From Antedon mediterranea (taxonomy: Eukaryota; Echinodermata; Crinoidea; Comatulida; Antedonidae): a stretch of 64,000 nucleotides of DNA. The first letter of the stretch is position 1; the number at the start of each line of letters is the position of its first letter. The stretch lies in NCBI RefSeq assembly GCF_964355755.1, contig NC_092678.1:10142922-10206921 (forward strand). Direction: 5' to 3'. Below are positions 21,101 to 34,940 of the stretch, piece by piece. The translations under genes were made by a program, and so were the position numbers. Below the pieces are notes generated by a model. It was not told the DNA's origin. It did not search any database and was given only the letters and a program-made list of their open reading frames with translations.

Positions 21101-24100
21101 CTAAAACGGTTCTAATGTGATTTTAAGCACTTTGATGTTTTTGTACAACCAAGTTTCATCGAAATGCTCAAAATGGTCTAAAATGTTTTTAAAACGATAT
21201 TAAGCTATTTTGTGCTCTTTGATGTTTTTGTGTAACCAAGTTTTTTTCGAAAATCACAAAATGGTCTAAAACGTCTCCAAATGCGATTTGAAGCTTTTCT
21301 AAGCACTTTGGTGTTTTTATGTTAACAAGTTTTTTCGAAAATCACAAAATGGTCTAAAACGTCTCAAAATGCGATTTGAAGGTATTCTGAGCACTTTGGT
21401 GTTTTTGTGTGAAAAGTTTTAACGAAATGCTCAAAATGGTCTAAAACGGTTTCTAATGTGATTTTAACCACTTTGATGTTTTTGTGTAACCAAGTTTTTT
21501 CGAAAATCACAAAATGGTCTAAAACGTCTCCAAATGCGATTTGAAGCTTTTCTAAGCACTTTGGTGTTTTTATGTTAACAAGTTTTTTCGAAAATCACAA
21601 AATGGTCTAAAACGTCTCCAAATGCGATTTGAAGCTATTCTGTACACTTTGATGTTTTGTGTGAAAAAAGTTTTGTCGAAATGCTCAAAATGGTCTAAAA
21701 CGTTTTTAAAACGATATTAAGCTATTTTGTGCTCTTTGATGTTTTTGTGTAACCAAGTTTTATCGAAATGAACAAAATGTTCTAAAACGTCTCCAAATGC
21801 GATTTGAAGCTTTTCCAAGCACTTTGCTGTTTTTATGTTAAGTTTTTTCGAAAATCACAAATTGGTCTAAAACGTCTCTAAATGCGAGTTGAAGGTATTC
21901 TGAGCACTTTGGTGTTTTTGTGTGAAAAGTTTTAACGAAATGCTCAAAATTGTCTAAAACGGTTTCTAATGTGATTTTAAGCACTTTGATGTTTTTGTAA
22001 AACCAAGTTTCATCGAAATGCACAAAATGGTCTAAAACGTCTCCAAATGCGATTTGAAGCTTTTCCAAGCACTTTGCTGTTTTTATGTTAACAAGCTTTT
22101 TCGAAAATCACAAAATGGTCTAAAACGTCTCCAAATGCGATTTGAAGATATTCTGAGCACTTTGGTGTTTTTATGTTAAAAAGTTTTTTCGAAAATCACA
22201 AAATGGTCTAAAACGTCTCCAAATGCGATTTGAAGCTCTTCTGTACACTTTGATGTTTTGTGTGAATAAGTTTTGTCAAAATGCTCAAAATGGTCTAAAA
22301 CGTTTTTAAAACGATATTAAGCTATTTTGTGCTCTTTGATGTTTTTGTATAACCAAGTTTTTTCGAAAATCACAAAAATGTCTAAAACGTCTCCAAATGC
22401 GATTTGAAGATATTCTGAGCACTTTGGTGTTTTTATGTTAAAAAGTTTTTTCGAAAATCACAAAATGGTCTAAAACGTCTCCAAATGCGATTTGAAGATA
22501 TTCTGAGCACTTTGGTGTTTTGTGTGAAAAGTTTTGTCGAAATGCTCAAAATGGTCTAAAACGTTTTTAAAACGATATTAAGCTATTTTGTGCTCTTTGA
22601 TGTTTTTGTGTAACCAAGTTTCATCGAAATGAACAAAATGGTCTAAAACGTCTCCAAATGCGATTTGAAGCTTTTCTAAGCACTTTGGTGTTTTTATGTT
22701 AACAAGTTTTTTCGAAAATCACAAAATGGTCTAAAACGTCTCCAAATGCGATTTGAAGATATTCTGAGCACTTTGCTGTTTTTATGTTAACAAGTTTTTT
22801 CGAAAATCACAAAATGGTCTAAAACGTCTCAAAATGCTATTTGAAGGTATTCTGAGCACTTTGGTGTTTTTGTGTGAAAAGTTTTAACGAAATGCTCAAA
22901 ATGGTCTAAAACGGTTCTAATGTGATTTTAAGCACTTTGATGTTTTTGTATAACCAAGTTTCATCGAAATGCTCAAAATGGTCTAAAACGTTTTTAAAAC
23001 GATATTAAGCTATTTTGTGCTCTTTGATGTTTTTGTGTAACGAAGTTTCATCGAAATGAACAAAATGGTCTAAAACGTCTCCAAATGCGATTTGAAGCTT
23101 TTCCAAGCACTTTGCTGTTTTTATGTTAACAAGTTTTTTCGAAAATCACAAAATGGCCTAAAACGTCTCAAAATGCGATTTCAAGGTATTCTGAGCACTT
23201 TGGTGTTTTTGTGTGAAAGGTTTTAACGAAATGCTCAAAATGGTCTAAAACGGTTTCTAATGTGATTTTAAGCACTTTGATGTTTTTGTATAACCAAGTT
23301 TCATCGAAATGCACAAAATGGTCTAAAACGTCTCCAAATGCGATTTGAAGCTTTTCTAAGCACTTTGCTGTTTTTAAGTTAAAAAGTTTTTTCGAAAATC
23401 ACAAAATGGTCTAAAACGTCTCCAAATGCGATTTGAAGATATTCTGAGCACTTTGGTGTTTTTATGTTAAAAAGTTTTTTCGAAAATCACAAAATGGTCT
23501 AAAACGTCTCCAAATGCGATTTGAAGATATTCTGAGCACTTTGGTGTTTTTATGTTAAAAAGTTTTTTCGAAAATCACAAAATGGTCTAAAACGTCTCCA
23601 AATGCGATTTGAAGCTATTCTGTACACTTTGATGTTTTGTGTGAAAAAGTTTTGTCGAAATGCTCAAAATGGTCTAAAACGTTTTTAAAACGATATTAAG
23701 CTATTTTGTGCTCTTTGATGTTTTTGTGTAACCAAGTTTTATCGAAATGAACAAAATGGTCTAAAACGTCTCCAAATGCGATTTGAAGCTTTTCTAAGCA
23801 CTTTGCTGTTTTTATTTTAACAAGTTTTTTCGAAAATCACAAAATGGTCTAAAACGTCTCCAAATGGGATTTGAAGCTTTTCTAAGCACTTTGGTGTTTT
23901 TATGTTAACAAGTTTTTTCGAAAAACACAAAATGGTCTAAAACGTCTCCAAATGCGATTTGAAGATATTCTGAGCACTTTGGTGTTTTTATGTTAAAAAG
24001 TATTTTCGAAAATCACAAAATGGTCTAAAACGTCTCCAAATGCGATTTGAAGCTCTTCTGTACACTTTGATGTTTTGTGTGAAAAAGTTTAGTCGAAATG

Positions 24101-25410
24101 CTCAAAATGGTCTAAAACGTTTTTAAAACGATATTAAGCTATTTTGTGCTCTTTGATGTTTTTGTGTAACCAAGTTTCATCGAAAATCACAAAATGGTCT
24201 AAAACGTCTCCAAATGCGATTTGAAGCTTTTCCAAGCACTTTGCTGTTTTTATGTTAACAAGTTTTTTCGAAAATCACAAAATGGTCTAAAACGTCTCAA
24301 AATGCGATTTGAAGGTATTCTGAGCACTTTGGTGTTTTTGTGTGAAAAGTTTTAACGAAATGCTCAAAATTGTCTAAAACGGTTTCTAATGTGATTTTAA
24401 GCACTTTGATGTTTTTGTAAAACCAAGTTTCATCGAAATGAACAAAATGGTCTAAAATGTCTCCAAATGCGATTTGAAGCTTTTCCAAGCACTTTGCTGT
24501 TTTTATGTTAACAAGCTTTTTCGAAAATCACAAAATGGTCTAAAACGTCTCCAAATGCGATTTGAAGATATTCTGAGCACTTTGGTGTTTTTATGTTAAA
24601 AAGTTTTTTCGAAAATCACAAAATGGTCTAAAACGTCTCCAAATGCGATTTGAAGATATTCTAAGCACTTTGGTGTTTTTATGTTAACAAGTTTTTTCGA
24701 AAATCACAAAATGGTCTAAAACGTCTCCAAATGCGATTTGAAGATATTCTAAGCACTTTGGTGTTTTTATGTTAACAAGTTTTTTCGAAAATCACAAAAT
24801 GGTCTAAAACGTCTCCAAATGCGATTTGAAGATATTCTGAGCACTTTGGTGTTTTTCTGTTAAAAAGTATTTTCGAAAATCACAAAATGGTCTAAAACGT
24901 CTCCAAATGCGATTTGAAGCTCTTCTGTACACTTTGATGTTTTGTGTGAAAAAGTTTAGTCGAAATGCTCAAAATGGTCTAAAACGTTTTTAAAACGATA
25001 TTAAGCTATTTTGTGCTCTTTGATGTTTTTGTGTAACCAAGTTTCATCGAAAATCACAAAATGGTCTAAAACGTCTCCAAATGCGATTTGAAGCTTTTCC
25101 AAGCACTTTGCTGTTTTTATGTTAACAAGTTTTTTCGAAAATCACAAAATGGTCTAAAACGTCTCAAAATACGATATTAAGCTGTTTTGTGCACTTTGAT
25201 GATTTGTGTGAAAAGTTTTAACGAAATGCTCAAAATGGTCTAAAATGGTTTCTAATGTGATTTTAAGCACTTTGATGTTTTTATGTAGCCAAGTTTTTTC
25301 GAAAATCACAAAATGGTCAAAAACGTCTCCAAATGCGATTTGAAGCTTTTCTAAGCACTTTGGTGTTTTTATGTTAACAAGTTTTTTCGAAAATCACAAA
25401 ATGGTCTAAA
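18171..25410. repeat. Higher-order unit 4, copy of unit 3
   Basis: This unit aligns with unit 3 at offset 9454 (to about 21350), 9200 (to about 24950) and 9114 (to about 25410). The offset changes are explained by the loss of one 254-bp trimer and the absence of the 86-bp duplication. Private differences that I noticed include GCTATTATGTG (near 19325), AAAATGTTTTTA (near 21183), TTTTTAAGTTAAAAAG (near 23376), TTTATTTTAAC (near 23817) and TAAAATGGTTTC (near 25250). Confidence 0.87.
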
Positions 25411-27125
25411 ACGTCTCCAAATGCAATTTGAAGCTATTCTGTACACTTTGATGTTTTGTGTGAAAAAGTTTTGTCAAAATGCTCAAAATGGTCTAAAACG
25501 TTTTTAAAACGATATTAAGCTATTTTGTGCTCTTTGATGTTTTTGTATAACCAAGTTTTTTCGAAAATCACAAAATGGTCTAAAACGTCTCCAAATGCGA
25601 TTTGAAGCTTTTCTAAACACTTTGGTGTTTTTATGTTAACAAGTTTTTTCGAAAATCACAAAATGGTCTAAAACGTCTCCAAATCCGATTTGAAGCTATT
25701 CTGTACACTTTGATGTTTTGTGTGAAAAAGTTTTGTCGAAATGCTCAAAATGGTCTAAAACGTTTTTAAAACGATATTAAGCTATTTTGTGCTCTTTGAT
25801 GTTTTTGTGTAACCAAGTTTCATCGATATGAACAAAATGGTCTAAAACGTCTCAAAATGCGATTTGAAGGTATTCTGAGCACTTTGGTGTTTTTGGGTGA
25901 AAAGTTTTAACGAAATGCTCAAAATGGTCTAAAACGGTTTCTAATGTGATTTTAAGCACTTTGAAGTATTTGTAAAAACAAGTTTCATCGAAATGCACAA
26001 AATAGTCTAAAACGTCTTCAAATGCGATTTGAAGCTTTTCTAAGCACTTTGGTGTTTTTATGTTAACAAGTTTTTTCGAAAATCACAAAATGGTCTAAAA
26101 CGTCTCCAAATGCGATTTGAAGATATTCTGAGCACTTTGGTGTTTTTATGTTAAAAAGTATTTTCGAAAATCACAAAATGGTCTAAAACGTCTCCAAATG
26201 CGATTTGAAGCTCTTCTGTACACTTTGATGTTTTGTGTGAAAAAGTTTAGTCGAAATGCTCAAAATGGTCTATAACGTTTTTAAAACGATATTAAGCTAT
26301 TTTGTGCTCTTTGATGTTTTTGTGTAACCAAGTTTCATCGAAAATCACAAAATGGTCTAAAACGTCTCCAAATGCGATTTGAAGATATTCTGAGCACTTT
26401 GGTGTTTTTATGTTAACAAGTTTTTTCGAAAATCACAAAATGGTCTAAAACGTCTCCAAATGCGATTTGAAGATATTCTGAGCACTTTGGTGTTTTTATG
26501 TTAAAAAGTTTTTTCGAAAATCACAAAATGGTCTAAAACGTCTCCAAATGCGATTTGAAGCTATTCTATACACTTTGATGTTTTGTGTTAAAAAGTTTTG
26601 TCGAAATGCTCAAAATGGTTTAAAACGTTTTTAAAACGATATTAAGCTATTTTGTGCTCTTTGATGTTTTTGTGTAACCAAGTTTCATCGAAATGAACAA
26701 AATGGTCTAAAACGTCTCCAAATGCGATTTGAAGCTTTTCCAAGCACTTTGCTGTTTTTATGTTAACAAGTTTTTTCGAAAATCACAAAATTGTCTAAAA
26801 CGTCTCAAAATGCGATTTGAAGGTATTCTGAGCACTTTGGTGTTTTTGTGTGAAAAGTTTTAACGAAAAGCTCAAAATGGTCTAAAACGGTTCTAATGTG
26901 ATTTTAAGCACTTTGATGTTTTTGTACAACCAAGTTTCATCGAAATGCTCAAAATGGTCTAAAACGTTTTTAAAACGATATTAAGCTATTTTGTGCTCTT
27001 TGATGTTTTTGTGTAACCAAGTTTTTTTCGAAAATCACAAAATGGTCTAAAACGTCTCCAAATGCGATTTGAAGCTTTTCTAAGCACTTTGGTGTTTTTA
27101 TGTTAACAAGTTTTTTCGAAAATCG
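24720..27125. repeat. Module with partner at +4803 (first copy)
   Basis: The markers CTGTTTTGTGCAC (near 25179), ATCGATATGAAC (25822), GTCTATAACG (26269) and CTATTCTATACAC (26561) recur 4803 bp downstream in the same order. The module begins inside unit 4 and overlaps the start of unit 5, which shows that the boundaries of the large copies are not fixed. No other sequence is present. Confidence 0.84.
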
Positions 27126-30100
27126 CAAAATGGTCTAAAACGTCTCAAAATGCGATTTGAAGGTATTCTGAGCACTTTGGTGTTTTTGTGTGAAAAGTTT
27201 TAACGAAATGCTCAAAATGGTCTAAAACGGTTTCTAATGTGATTTTAACCACTTTGATGTTTTTGTGTAACCAAGTTCTTTTCGAAAATCACAAAATGGT
27301 CTAAAACGTCTCCAAATGCGATTTGAAGCTTTTCTAAGCACTTTGGTGTTTTTATGTTAACAAGTTTTTTCGAAAATCACAAAATGGTCTAAAACGTCTC
27401 AAAATGCGATTTGAAGGTATTCTGAGCACTTTGGTGTTTTTGTGTGAAAAGTTTTAACGAAATGCTCAAAATGGTCTAAAACGGTTTCTAATGTGATTTT
27501 AACCACTTTGATGTTTTTGTGTAACCAAGTTTTTTCGAAAATCACAAAATGGTCTAAAACGTCTCCAAATGCGATTTGAAGCTTTTCCAAGCACTTTGCT
27601 GTTTTTATGTTAACAAGTTTTTTCGAAAATCACAAAATGGTCTAAAACGTCTCCAAATGCGATTTCAAGGTATTCTGAGCACTTTGGTGTTTTTGTGTGA
27701 AAGGTTTTAACGAAATGCTCAAAATGGTCTAAAACGGTTTCTAATGTGATTTTAAGCACTTTGATGTTTTTGTATAACCAAGTTTCATCGAAATGCACAA
27801 AATGGTCTAAAACGTCTCCAAATGCGATTTGAAGCTTTTCTAAGCACTTTGCTGTTTTTATGTTAAAAAGTTTTTTCGAAAATCACAAAATGGTCTAAAA
27901 CGTCTCCAAATGCGATTTGAAGATATTCTGAGCACTTTGGTGTTTTTATGTTAAAAAGTTTTTTCGAAAATAACAAAATGGTCTAAAACGTCTCCAAATG
28001 CGATTTGAAGATATTCTGAGCACTTTGGTGTTTTTATGTTAAAAAGTTTTTTCGAAAATCACAAAATGGTCTAAAACGTCTCCAAATGCGATTTGAAGCT
28101 ATTCTGTACACTTTGATGTTTTGTGTGAAAAAGTTTTGTCGAAATGCTCAAAATGGTCTAAAACGTTTTTAAAACGATATTAAGCTATTTTGTGCTCTTT
28201 GATGTTTTTGTGTAACCAAGTTTTATCGAAATGAACAAAATGGTCTAAAACGTCTCCAAATGCGATTTGAAGCTTTTCTAAGCACTTTGCTGTTTTTATG
28301 TTAACAAGTTTTTTCGAAAATCACAAAATGGTCTAAAACGTCTCCAAATGCGATTTGAAGATATTCTGAGCACTTTGGTGTTTTTATGTTAAAAAGTTTT
28401 TTCGAAAATCACAAAATGGTCTAAAACGTCTCCAAATGCGATTTGAAGCTATTCTATACACTTTGATGTTTTGTGTTAAAAAGTTTTGTCGAAATGCTCA
28501 AAATGGTTTAAAACGTTTTTAAAACGATATTAAGCTATTTTGTGCTCTTTGATGTTTTTGTGTAACCAAGTTTCATCGAAATGCGATTTGAAGCTTTTCC
28601 AAGCACTTTGCTGTTTTTATGTTAACAAGCTTTTTCGAAAATCACAAAATGGTCTAAAACGTCTCCAAATGCGATTTGAAGATATTCTGAGCACTTTGGT
28701 GTTTTTATGTTAAAAAGTTTTTTCGAAAATCACAAAATGGTCTAAAACGTCTCCAAATGCGATTTGAAGATATTCTAAGCACTTTGGTGTTTTTATGTTA
28801 ACAAGTTTTTTCGAAAATCACAAAATGGTCTAAAACGTCTCCAAATGCGATTTGAAGATATTCTGAGCACTTTGGTGTTTTTCTGTTAAAAAGTATTTTC
28901 GAAAATCACAAAATGGTCTAAAACGTCTCCAAATGCAATTTGAAGCTATTCTGTACACTTTGATGTTTTGTGTGAAAAAGTTTTGTCAAAATGCTCAAAA
29001 TGGTCTAAAACGTTTTTAAAACGATATTAAGCTATTTTGTGCTCTTTGATGTTTTTGTATAACCAAGTTTTTTCGAAAATCACAAAATGGTCTAAAACGT
29101 CTCCAAATGCGATTTGAAGCTTTTCTAAACACTTTGGTGTTTTTATGTTAACAAGTTTTTTCGAAAATCACAAAATGGTCTAAAACGTCTCCAAATCCGA
29201 TTTGAAGCTATTCTGTACACTTTGATGTTTTGTGTGAAAAAGTTTTGTCGAAATGCTCAAAATGGTCTAAAACGTTTTTAAAACGATATTAAGCTATTTT
29301 GTGCTCTTTGATGTTTTTGTGTAACCAAGTTTCATCGATATGAACAAAATGGTCTAAAACGTCTCAAAATGCGATTTGAAGGTATTCTGAGCACTTTGGT
29401 GTTTTTGGGTGAAAAGTTTTAACGAAATGCTCAAAATGGTCTAAAACGGTTTCTAATGTGATTTTAAGCACTTTGAAGTATTTGTAAAAACAAGTTTCAT
29501 CGAAATGCACAAAATAGTCTAAAACGTCTCCAAATGCGATTTGAAGCTTTTCTAAGCACTTTGGTGTTTTTATGTTAACAAGTTTTTTCGAAAATCACAA
29601 AATGGTCTAAAACGTCTCCAAATGCGATTTGAAGATATTCTGAGCACTTTGGTGTTTTTATGTTAAAAAGTATTTTCGAAAATCACAAAATGGTCTAAAA
29701 CGTCTCCAAATGCGATTTGAAGCTCTTCTGTACACTTTGATGTTTTGTGTGAAAAAGTTTAGTCGAAATGCTCAAAATGGTCTAAAACGTTTTTAAAACG
29801 ATATTAAGCTATTTTGTGCTCTTTGATGTTTTTGTGTAACCAAGTTTCATCGAAAATCACAAAATGGTCTAAAACGTCTCCAAATGCGATTTGAAGCTTT
29901 TCCAAGCACTTTGCTGTTTTTATGTTAACAAGTTTTTTCGAAAATCACAAAATGGTCTAAAACGTCTCAAAATACGATAATAAGCTGTTTTGTGCACTTT
30001 GATGATTTGTGTGAAAAGTTTTAACGAAATGCTCAAAATGGTCTAAAACGGTTTCTAATGTGATTTTAAGCACTTTGATGTTTTTATGTAGCCAAGTTTT

Positions 30101-32960
30101 TTCGAAAATCACAAAATGGTCAAAAACGTCTCCAAATGCGATTTGAAGCTTTTCTAAGCACTTTGGTGTTTTTATGTTAACAAGTTTTTTCGAAAATCAC
30201 AAAATGGTCTAAAACGTCTCAAAATGCAATTTGAAGCTATTCTGTACACTTTGATGTTTTGTGTGAAAAAGTTTTGTCAAAATGCTCAAAATGGTCTAAA
30301 ACGTTTTTAAAACGATATTAAGCTATTTTGTGCTCTTTGATGTTTTTGTATAACCAAGTTTTTTCGAAAATCACAAAATGGTCTAAAACGTCTCCAAATG
30401 CGATTTGAAGCTTTTCTAAACACTTTGGTGTTTTTATGTTAACAAGTTTTTTCGAAAATCACAAAATGGTCTAAAACGTCTCCAAATCCGATTTGAAGCT
30501 ATTCTGTACACTTTGATGTTTTGTGTGAAAAAGTTTTGTCGAAATGCTCAAAATGGTCTAAAACGTTTTTAAAACGATATTAAGCTATTTTGTGCTCTTT
30601 GATGTTTTTGTGTAACCAAGTTTCATCGATATGAACAAAATGGTCTAAAACGTCTCAAAATGCGATTTGAAGGTATTCTGAGCACTTTGGTGTTTTTGGG
30701 TGAAAAGTTTTAACGAAATGCTCAAAATGGTCTAAAACGGTTTCTAATGTGATTTTAAGCACTTTGAAGTATTTGTAAAAACAAGTTTCATCGAAATGCA
30801 CAAAATAGTCTAAAACGTCTTCAAATGCGATTTGAAGCTTTTCTAAGCACTTTGGTGTTTTTATGTTAACAAGTTTTTTCGAAAATCACAAAATGGTCTA
30901 AAACGTCTCCAAATGCGATTTGAAGATATTCTGAGCACTTTGGTGTTTTTATGTTAAAAAGTATTTTCGAAAATCACAAAATGGTCTAAAACGTCTCCAA
31001 ATGCGATTTGAAGCTCTTCTGTACACTTTGATGTTTTGTGTGAAAAAGTTTAGTCGAAATGCTCAAAATGGTCTATAACGTTTTTAAAACGATATTAAGC
31101 TATTTTGTGCTCTTTGATGTTTTTGTGTAACCAAGTTTCATCGAAAATCACAAAATGGTCTAAAACGTCTCCAAATGCGATTTGAAGATATTCTGAGCAC
31201 TTTGGTGTTTTTATGTTAACAAGTTTTTTCGAAAATCACAAAATGGTCTAAAACGTCTCCAAATGCGATTTGAAGATATTCTGAGCACTTTGGTGTTTTT
31301 ATGTTAAAAAGTTTTTTCGAAAATCACAAAATGGTCTAAAACGTCTCCAAATGCGATTTGAAGCTATTCTATACACTTTGATGTTTTATGTTAAAAAGTT
31401 TTGTCGAAATGCTCAAAATGGTTTAAAACGTTTTTAAAACGATATTAAGCTATTTTGTGCTCTTTGATGTTTTTGTGTAACCAAGTTTCATCGAAATGAA
31501 CAAAATGGTCTAAAACGTCTCCAAATGCGATTTGAAGCTTTTCCAAGCACTTTGCTGTTTTTATGTTAACAAGTTTTTTCGAAAATCACAAAATTGTCTA
31601 AAACGTCTCAAAATGCGATTTGAAGGTATTCTGAGCACTTTGGTGTTTTTGTGTGAAAAGTTTTAACGAAAAGCTCAAAATGGTCTAAAACGGTTCTAAT
31701 GTGATTTTAAGCACTTTGATGTTTTTGTACAACCAAGTTTCATCGAAATGCTCAAAATGGTCTAAAACGTTTTTAAAACGATATTAAGCTATTTTGTGCT
31801 CTTTGATGTTTTTGTGTAACCAAGTTTTTTCGAAAATCACAAAATGGTCTAAAACGTCTCCAAATGCGATTTGAAGCTTTTCTAAGCACTTTGGTGTTTT
31901 TATGTTAACAAGTTTTTTCGAAAATCACAAAATGGTCTAAAACGTCTCCAAATGCGATTTGAAGATATTCTGAGCACTTTGGTGTTTTTCTGTTAAAAAG
32001 TATTTTCGAAAATCACAAAATGGTCTAAAACGTCTCCAAATGCAATTTGAAGCTATTCTGTACACTTTGATGTTTTGTGTGAAAAAGTTTTGTCAAAATG
32101 CTCAAAATGGTCTAAAACGTTTTTAAAACGATATTAAGCTATTTTGTGCTCTTTGATGTTTTTGTATAACCAAGTTTTTTCGAAATGAACAAAATGGTCT
32201 AAAACGTCTCCAAATGCGATTTGAAGCTTTTCTAAACACTTTGGTGTTTTTATGTTAACAAGTTTTTTCGAAAATCACAAAATGGTCTAAAACGTCTCCA
32301 AATCCGATTTGAAGCTATTCTGTACACTTTGATGTTTTGTGTGAAAAAGTTTTGTCGAAATGCTCAAAATGGTCTAAAACGTTTTTAAAACGATATTAAG
32401 CTATTTTGTGCTCTTTGATGTTTTTGTGTAACCAAGTTTCATCGATATGAACAAAATGGTCTAAAACGTCTCAAAATGCGATTTGAAGGTATTCTGAGCA
32501 CTTTGGTGTTTTTGGGTGAAAAGTTTTAACGAAATGCTCAAAATGGTCTAAAACGGTTTCTAATGTGATTTTAAGCACTTTGAAGTATTTGTAAAAACAA
32601 GTTTCATCGAAATGCACAAAATAGTCTAAAACGTCTCCAAATGCGATTTGAAGCTTTTCTAAGCACTTTGGTGTTTTTATGTTAACAAGTTTTTTCGAAA
32701 ATCACAAAATGGTCTAAAACGTCTCCAAATGCGATTTGAAGATATTCTGAGCACTTTGGTGTTTTTATGTTAAAAAGTATTTTCGAAAATCACAAAATGG
32801 TCTAAAACGTCTCCAAATGCGATTTGAAGCTCTTCTGTACACTTTGATGTTTTGTGTGAAAAAGTTTAGTCGAAATGCTCAAAATGGTCTAAAACGTTTT
32901 TAAAACGATATTAAGCTATTTTGTGCTCTTTGATGTTTTTGTGTAACCAAGTTTCATCGA
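26341..32960. repeat. Higher-order unit 5 (~6.6 kb)
   Basis: This unit matches 56821-63440 at a constant offset of 30480 over the marker positions I checked (29337 to 59817, 30628 to 61108, 32444 to 62924). It contains three ATCGATATG markers spaced 1291 and 1816 bp, two TTTTAACCAC trimers (27246 and 27500) and the 29-bp deletion junction (28578). Differences noticed include GAAAATAAC near 27965, ACGATAATAAG at 29974, TCTCAAAATGCAA near 30217 and a CGAAATGAAC end near 32181. Confidence 0.86.
29523..31930. repeat. Module with partner at -4803 (second copy)
   Basis: This stretch repeats 24720-27125. The markers are found at 29974 (ACGATAATAAG, one base changed from ACGATATTAAG), 30625 (ATCGATATGAAC) and 31072 (GTCTATAACG). 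A further change is GATGTTTTATGTTAAAAAG near 31381, where the first copy has GATGTTTTGTGTT. Confidence 0.84.
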
Positions 32961-34940
32961 AATGAACAAAATGGTCTAAAACGTCTCCAAATGCGATTTG
33001 AAGCTTTTCTAAGCACTTTGGTGTTTTTATGTTAACAAGTTTTTTCGAAAATCACAAAATGGTCTAAAACGTCTCCAAATGCGATTTGAAGATATTCTGA
33101 GCACTTTGCTGTTTTTATGTTAACAAGTTTTTTCGAAAATCACAAAATGGTCTAAAACGTCTCAAAATGCTATTTGAAGGTATTCTGAGCACTTTGGTGT
33201 TTTTGTGTGAAAAGTTTTAACGAAATGCTCAAAATGGTCTAAAACGGTTCTAATGTGATTTTAAACACTTTGATGTTTTGTGTGAAAAAGTTTTGTCAAA
33301 ATGCTGAAAATGGTCTAAAACGTTTTTAAAACGATATTAAGCTATTTTGTGCTCTTTGATGTTTTTGTATAACCAAGTTTTTTCGAAAATCACAAAATGG
33401 TCTAAAACGTCTCCAAATGCGATTTGAAGATATTCTGAGCACTTTGGTGTTTTTATGTTAAAAAGTTTTTTCGAAAATCACAAAATGGTCTAAAACGTCT
33501 CCAAATGCGATTTGAAGATATTCTGAGCACTTTGGTGTTTTTATGTTAAAAAGTTTTTTCGAAAATCACAAAATGGTCTAAAACGTCTCCAAATGCGATT
33601 TGAAGCTATTCTATACACTTTGATGTTTTGTGTTAAAAAGTTTTGTCGAAATGCTCAAAATGGTTTAAAACGTTTTTAAAACGATATTAAGCTATTTTGT
33701 GCTCTTTGATGTTTTTGTGTAACCAAGTTTCATCGAAATGAACAAAATGGTCTAAAACGTCTCCAAATGCGATTTGAAGCTTTTCCAAGCACTTTGCTGT
33801 TTTTATGTTAACAAGTTTTTTCGAAAATCACAAAATTGTCTAAAACGTCTCAAAATGCGATTTGAAGGTATTCTGAGCACTTTGGTGTTTTTGTGTGAAA
33901 AGTTTTAACGAAAAGCTCAAAATGGTCTAAAACGGTTCTAATGTGATTTTAAGCACTTTGATGTTTTTGTACAACCAAGTTTCATCGAAATGCTCAAAAT
34001 GGTCTAAAACGTTTTTAAAACGATATTAAGCTATTTTGTGCTCTTTGATGTTTTTGTGTAACCAAGTTTTTTCGAAAATCACAAAATGGTCTAAAACGTC
34101 TCCAAATGCGATTTGAAGCTTTTCTAAGCACTTTGGTGTTTTTATGTTAACAAGTTTTTTCGAAAATCACAAAATGGTCTAAAACGTCTCAAAATGCGAT
34201 TTGAAGGTATTCTGAGCACTTTGGTGTTTTTGTGTGAAAAGTTTTAACGAAATGCTCAAAATGGTCTAAAACGGTTTCTAATGTGATTTTAACCACTTTG
34301 ATGTTTTTGTGTAACCAAGTTCTTTTCGAAAATCACAAAATGGTCTAAAACGTCTCCAAATGCGATTTGAAGCTTTTCTAAGCACTTTGGTGTTTTTATG
34401 TTAACAAGTTTTTTCGAAAATCACAAAATGGTCTAAAACGTCTCAAAATGCGATTTGAAGGTATTCTGAGCACTTTGGTGTTTTTGTGTGAAAAGTTTTA
34501 ACGAAATGCTCAAAATGGTCTAAAACGGTTTCTAATGTGATTTTAACCACTTTGATGTTTTTGTGTAACCAAGTTTTTTCGAAAATCACAAAATGGTCTA
34601 AAACGTCTCCAAATGCGATTTGAAGCTTTTCTAAGCACTTTGGTGTTTTTATGTTAACAAGTTTTTTCGAAAATCACAAAATGGTCTAAAACGTCTCCAA
34701 ATGCGATTTGAAGCTATTCTGTACACTTTGATGTTTTGTGTGAAAAGTTTTAACGAAATGCTCAAAATTGTCTAAAACGGTTTCTAATGTGATTTTAAGC
34801 ACTTTGATGTTTTTGTAAAACCAAGTTTCATCGAAATGCACAAAATGGTCTAAAACGTCTCCAAATGCGATTTGAAGCTTTTCCAAGCACTTTGGTGTTT
34901 TTATGTTAACAAGGTTTTTCGAAAATCACAAAATGGTCTA
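32961..34940. repeat. Mosaic of earlier modules
   Basis: About 32941-33260 matches 13408-13730 (offset 19533). It then switches within an E-type monomer to a B-type sequence near 33264. About 33420-34620 matches 26375-27575 (offset 7045, 7044 after a one-T difference), including CTATTCTATACAC at 33605 and the two trimers at 34290 and 34544. A B/D hybrid follows at about 34720-34770. Everything is monomer sequence. Confidence 0.8.
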
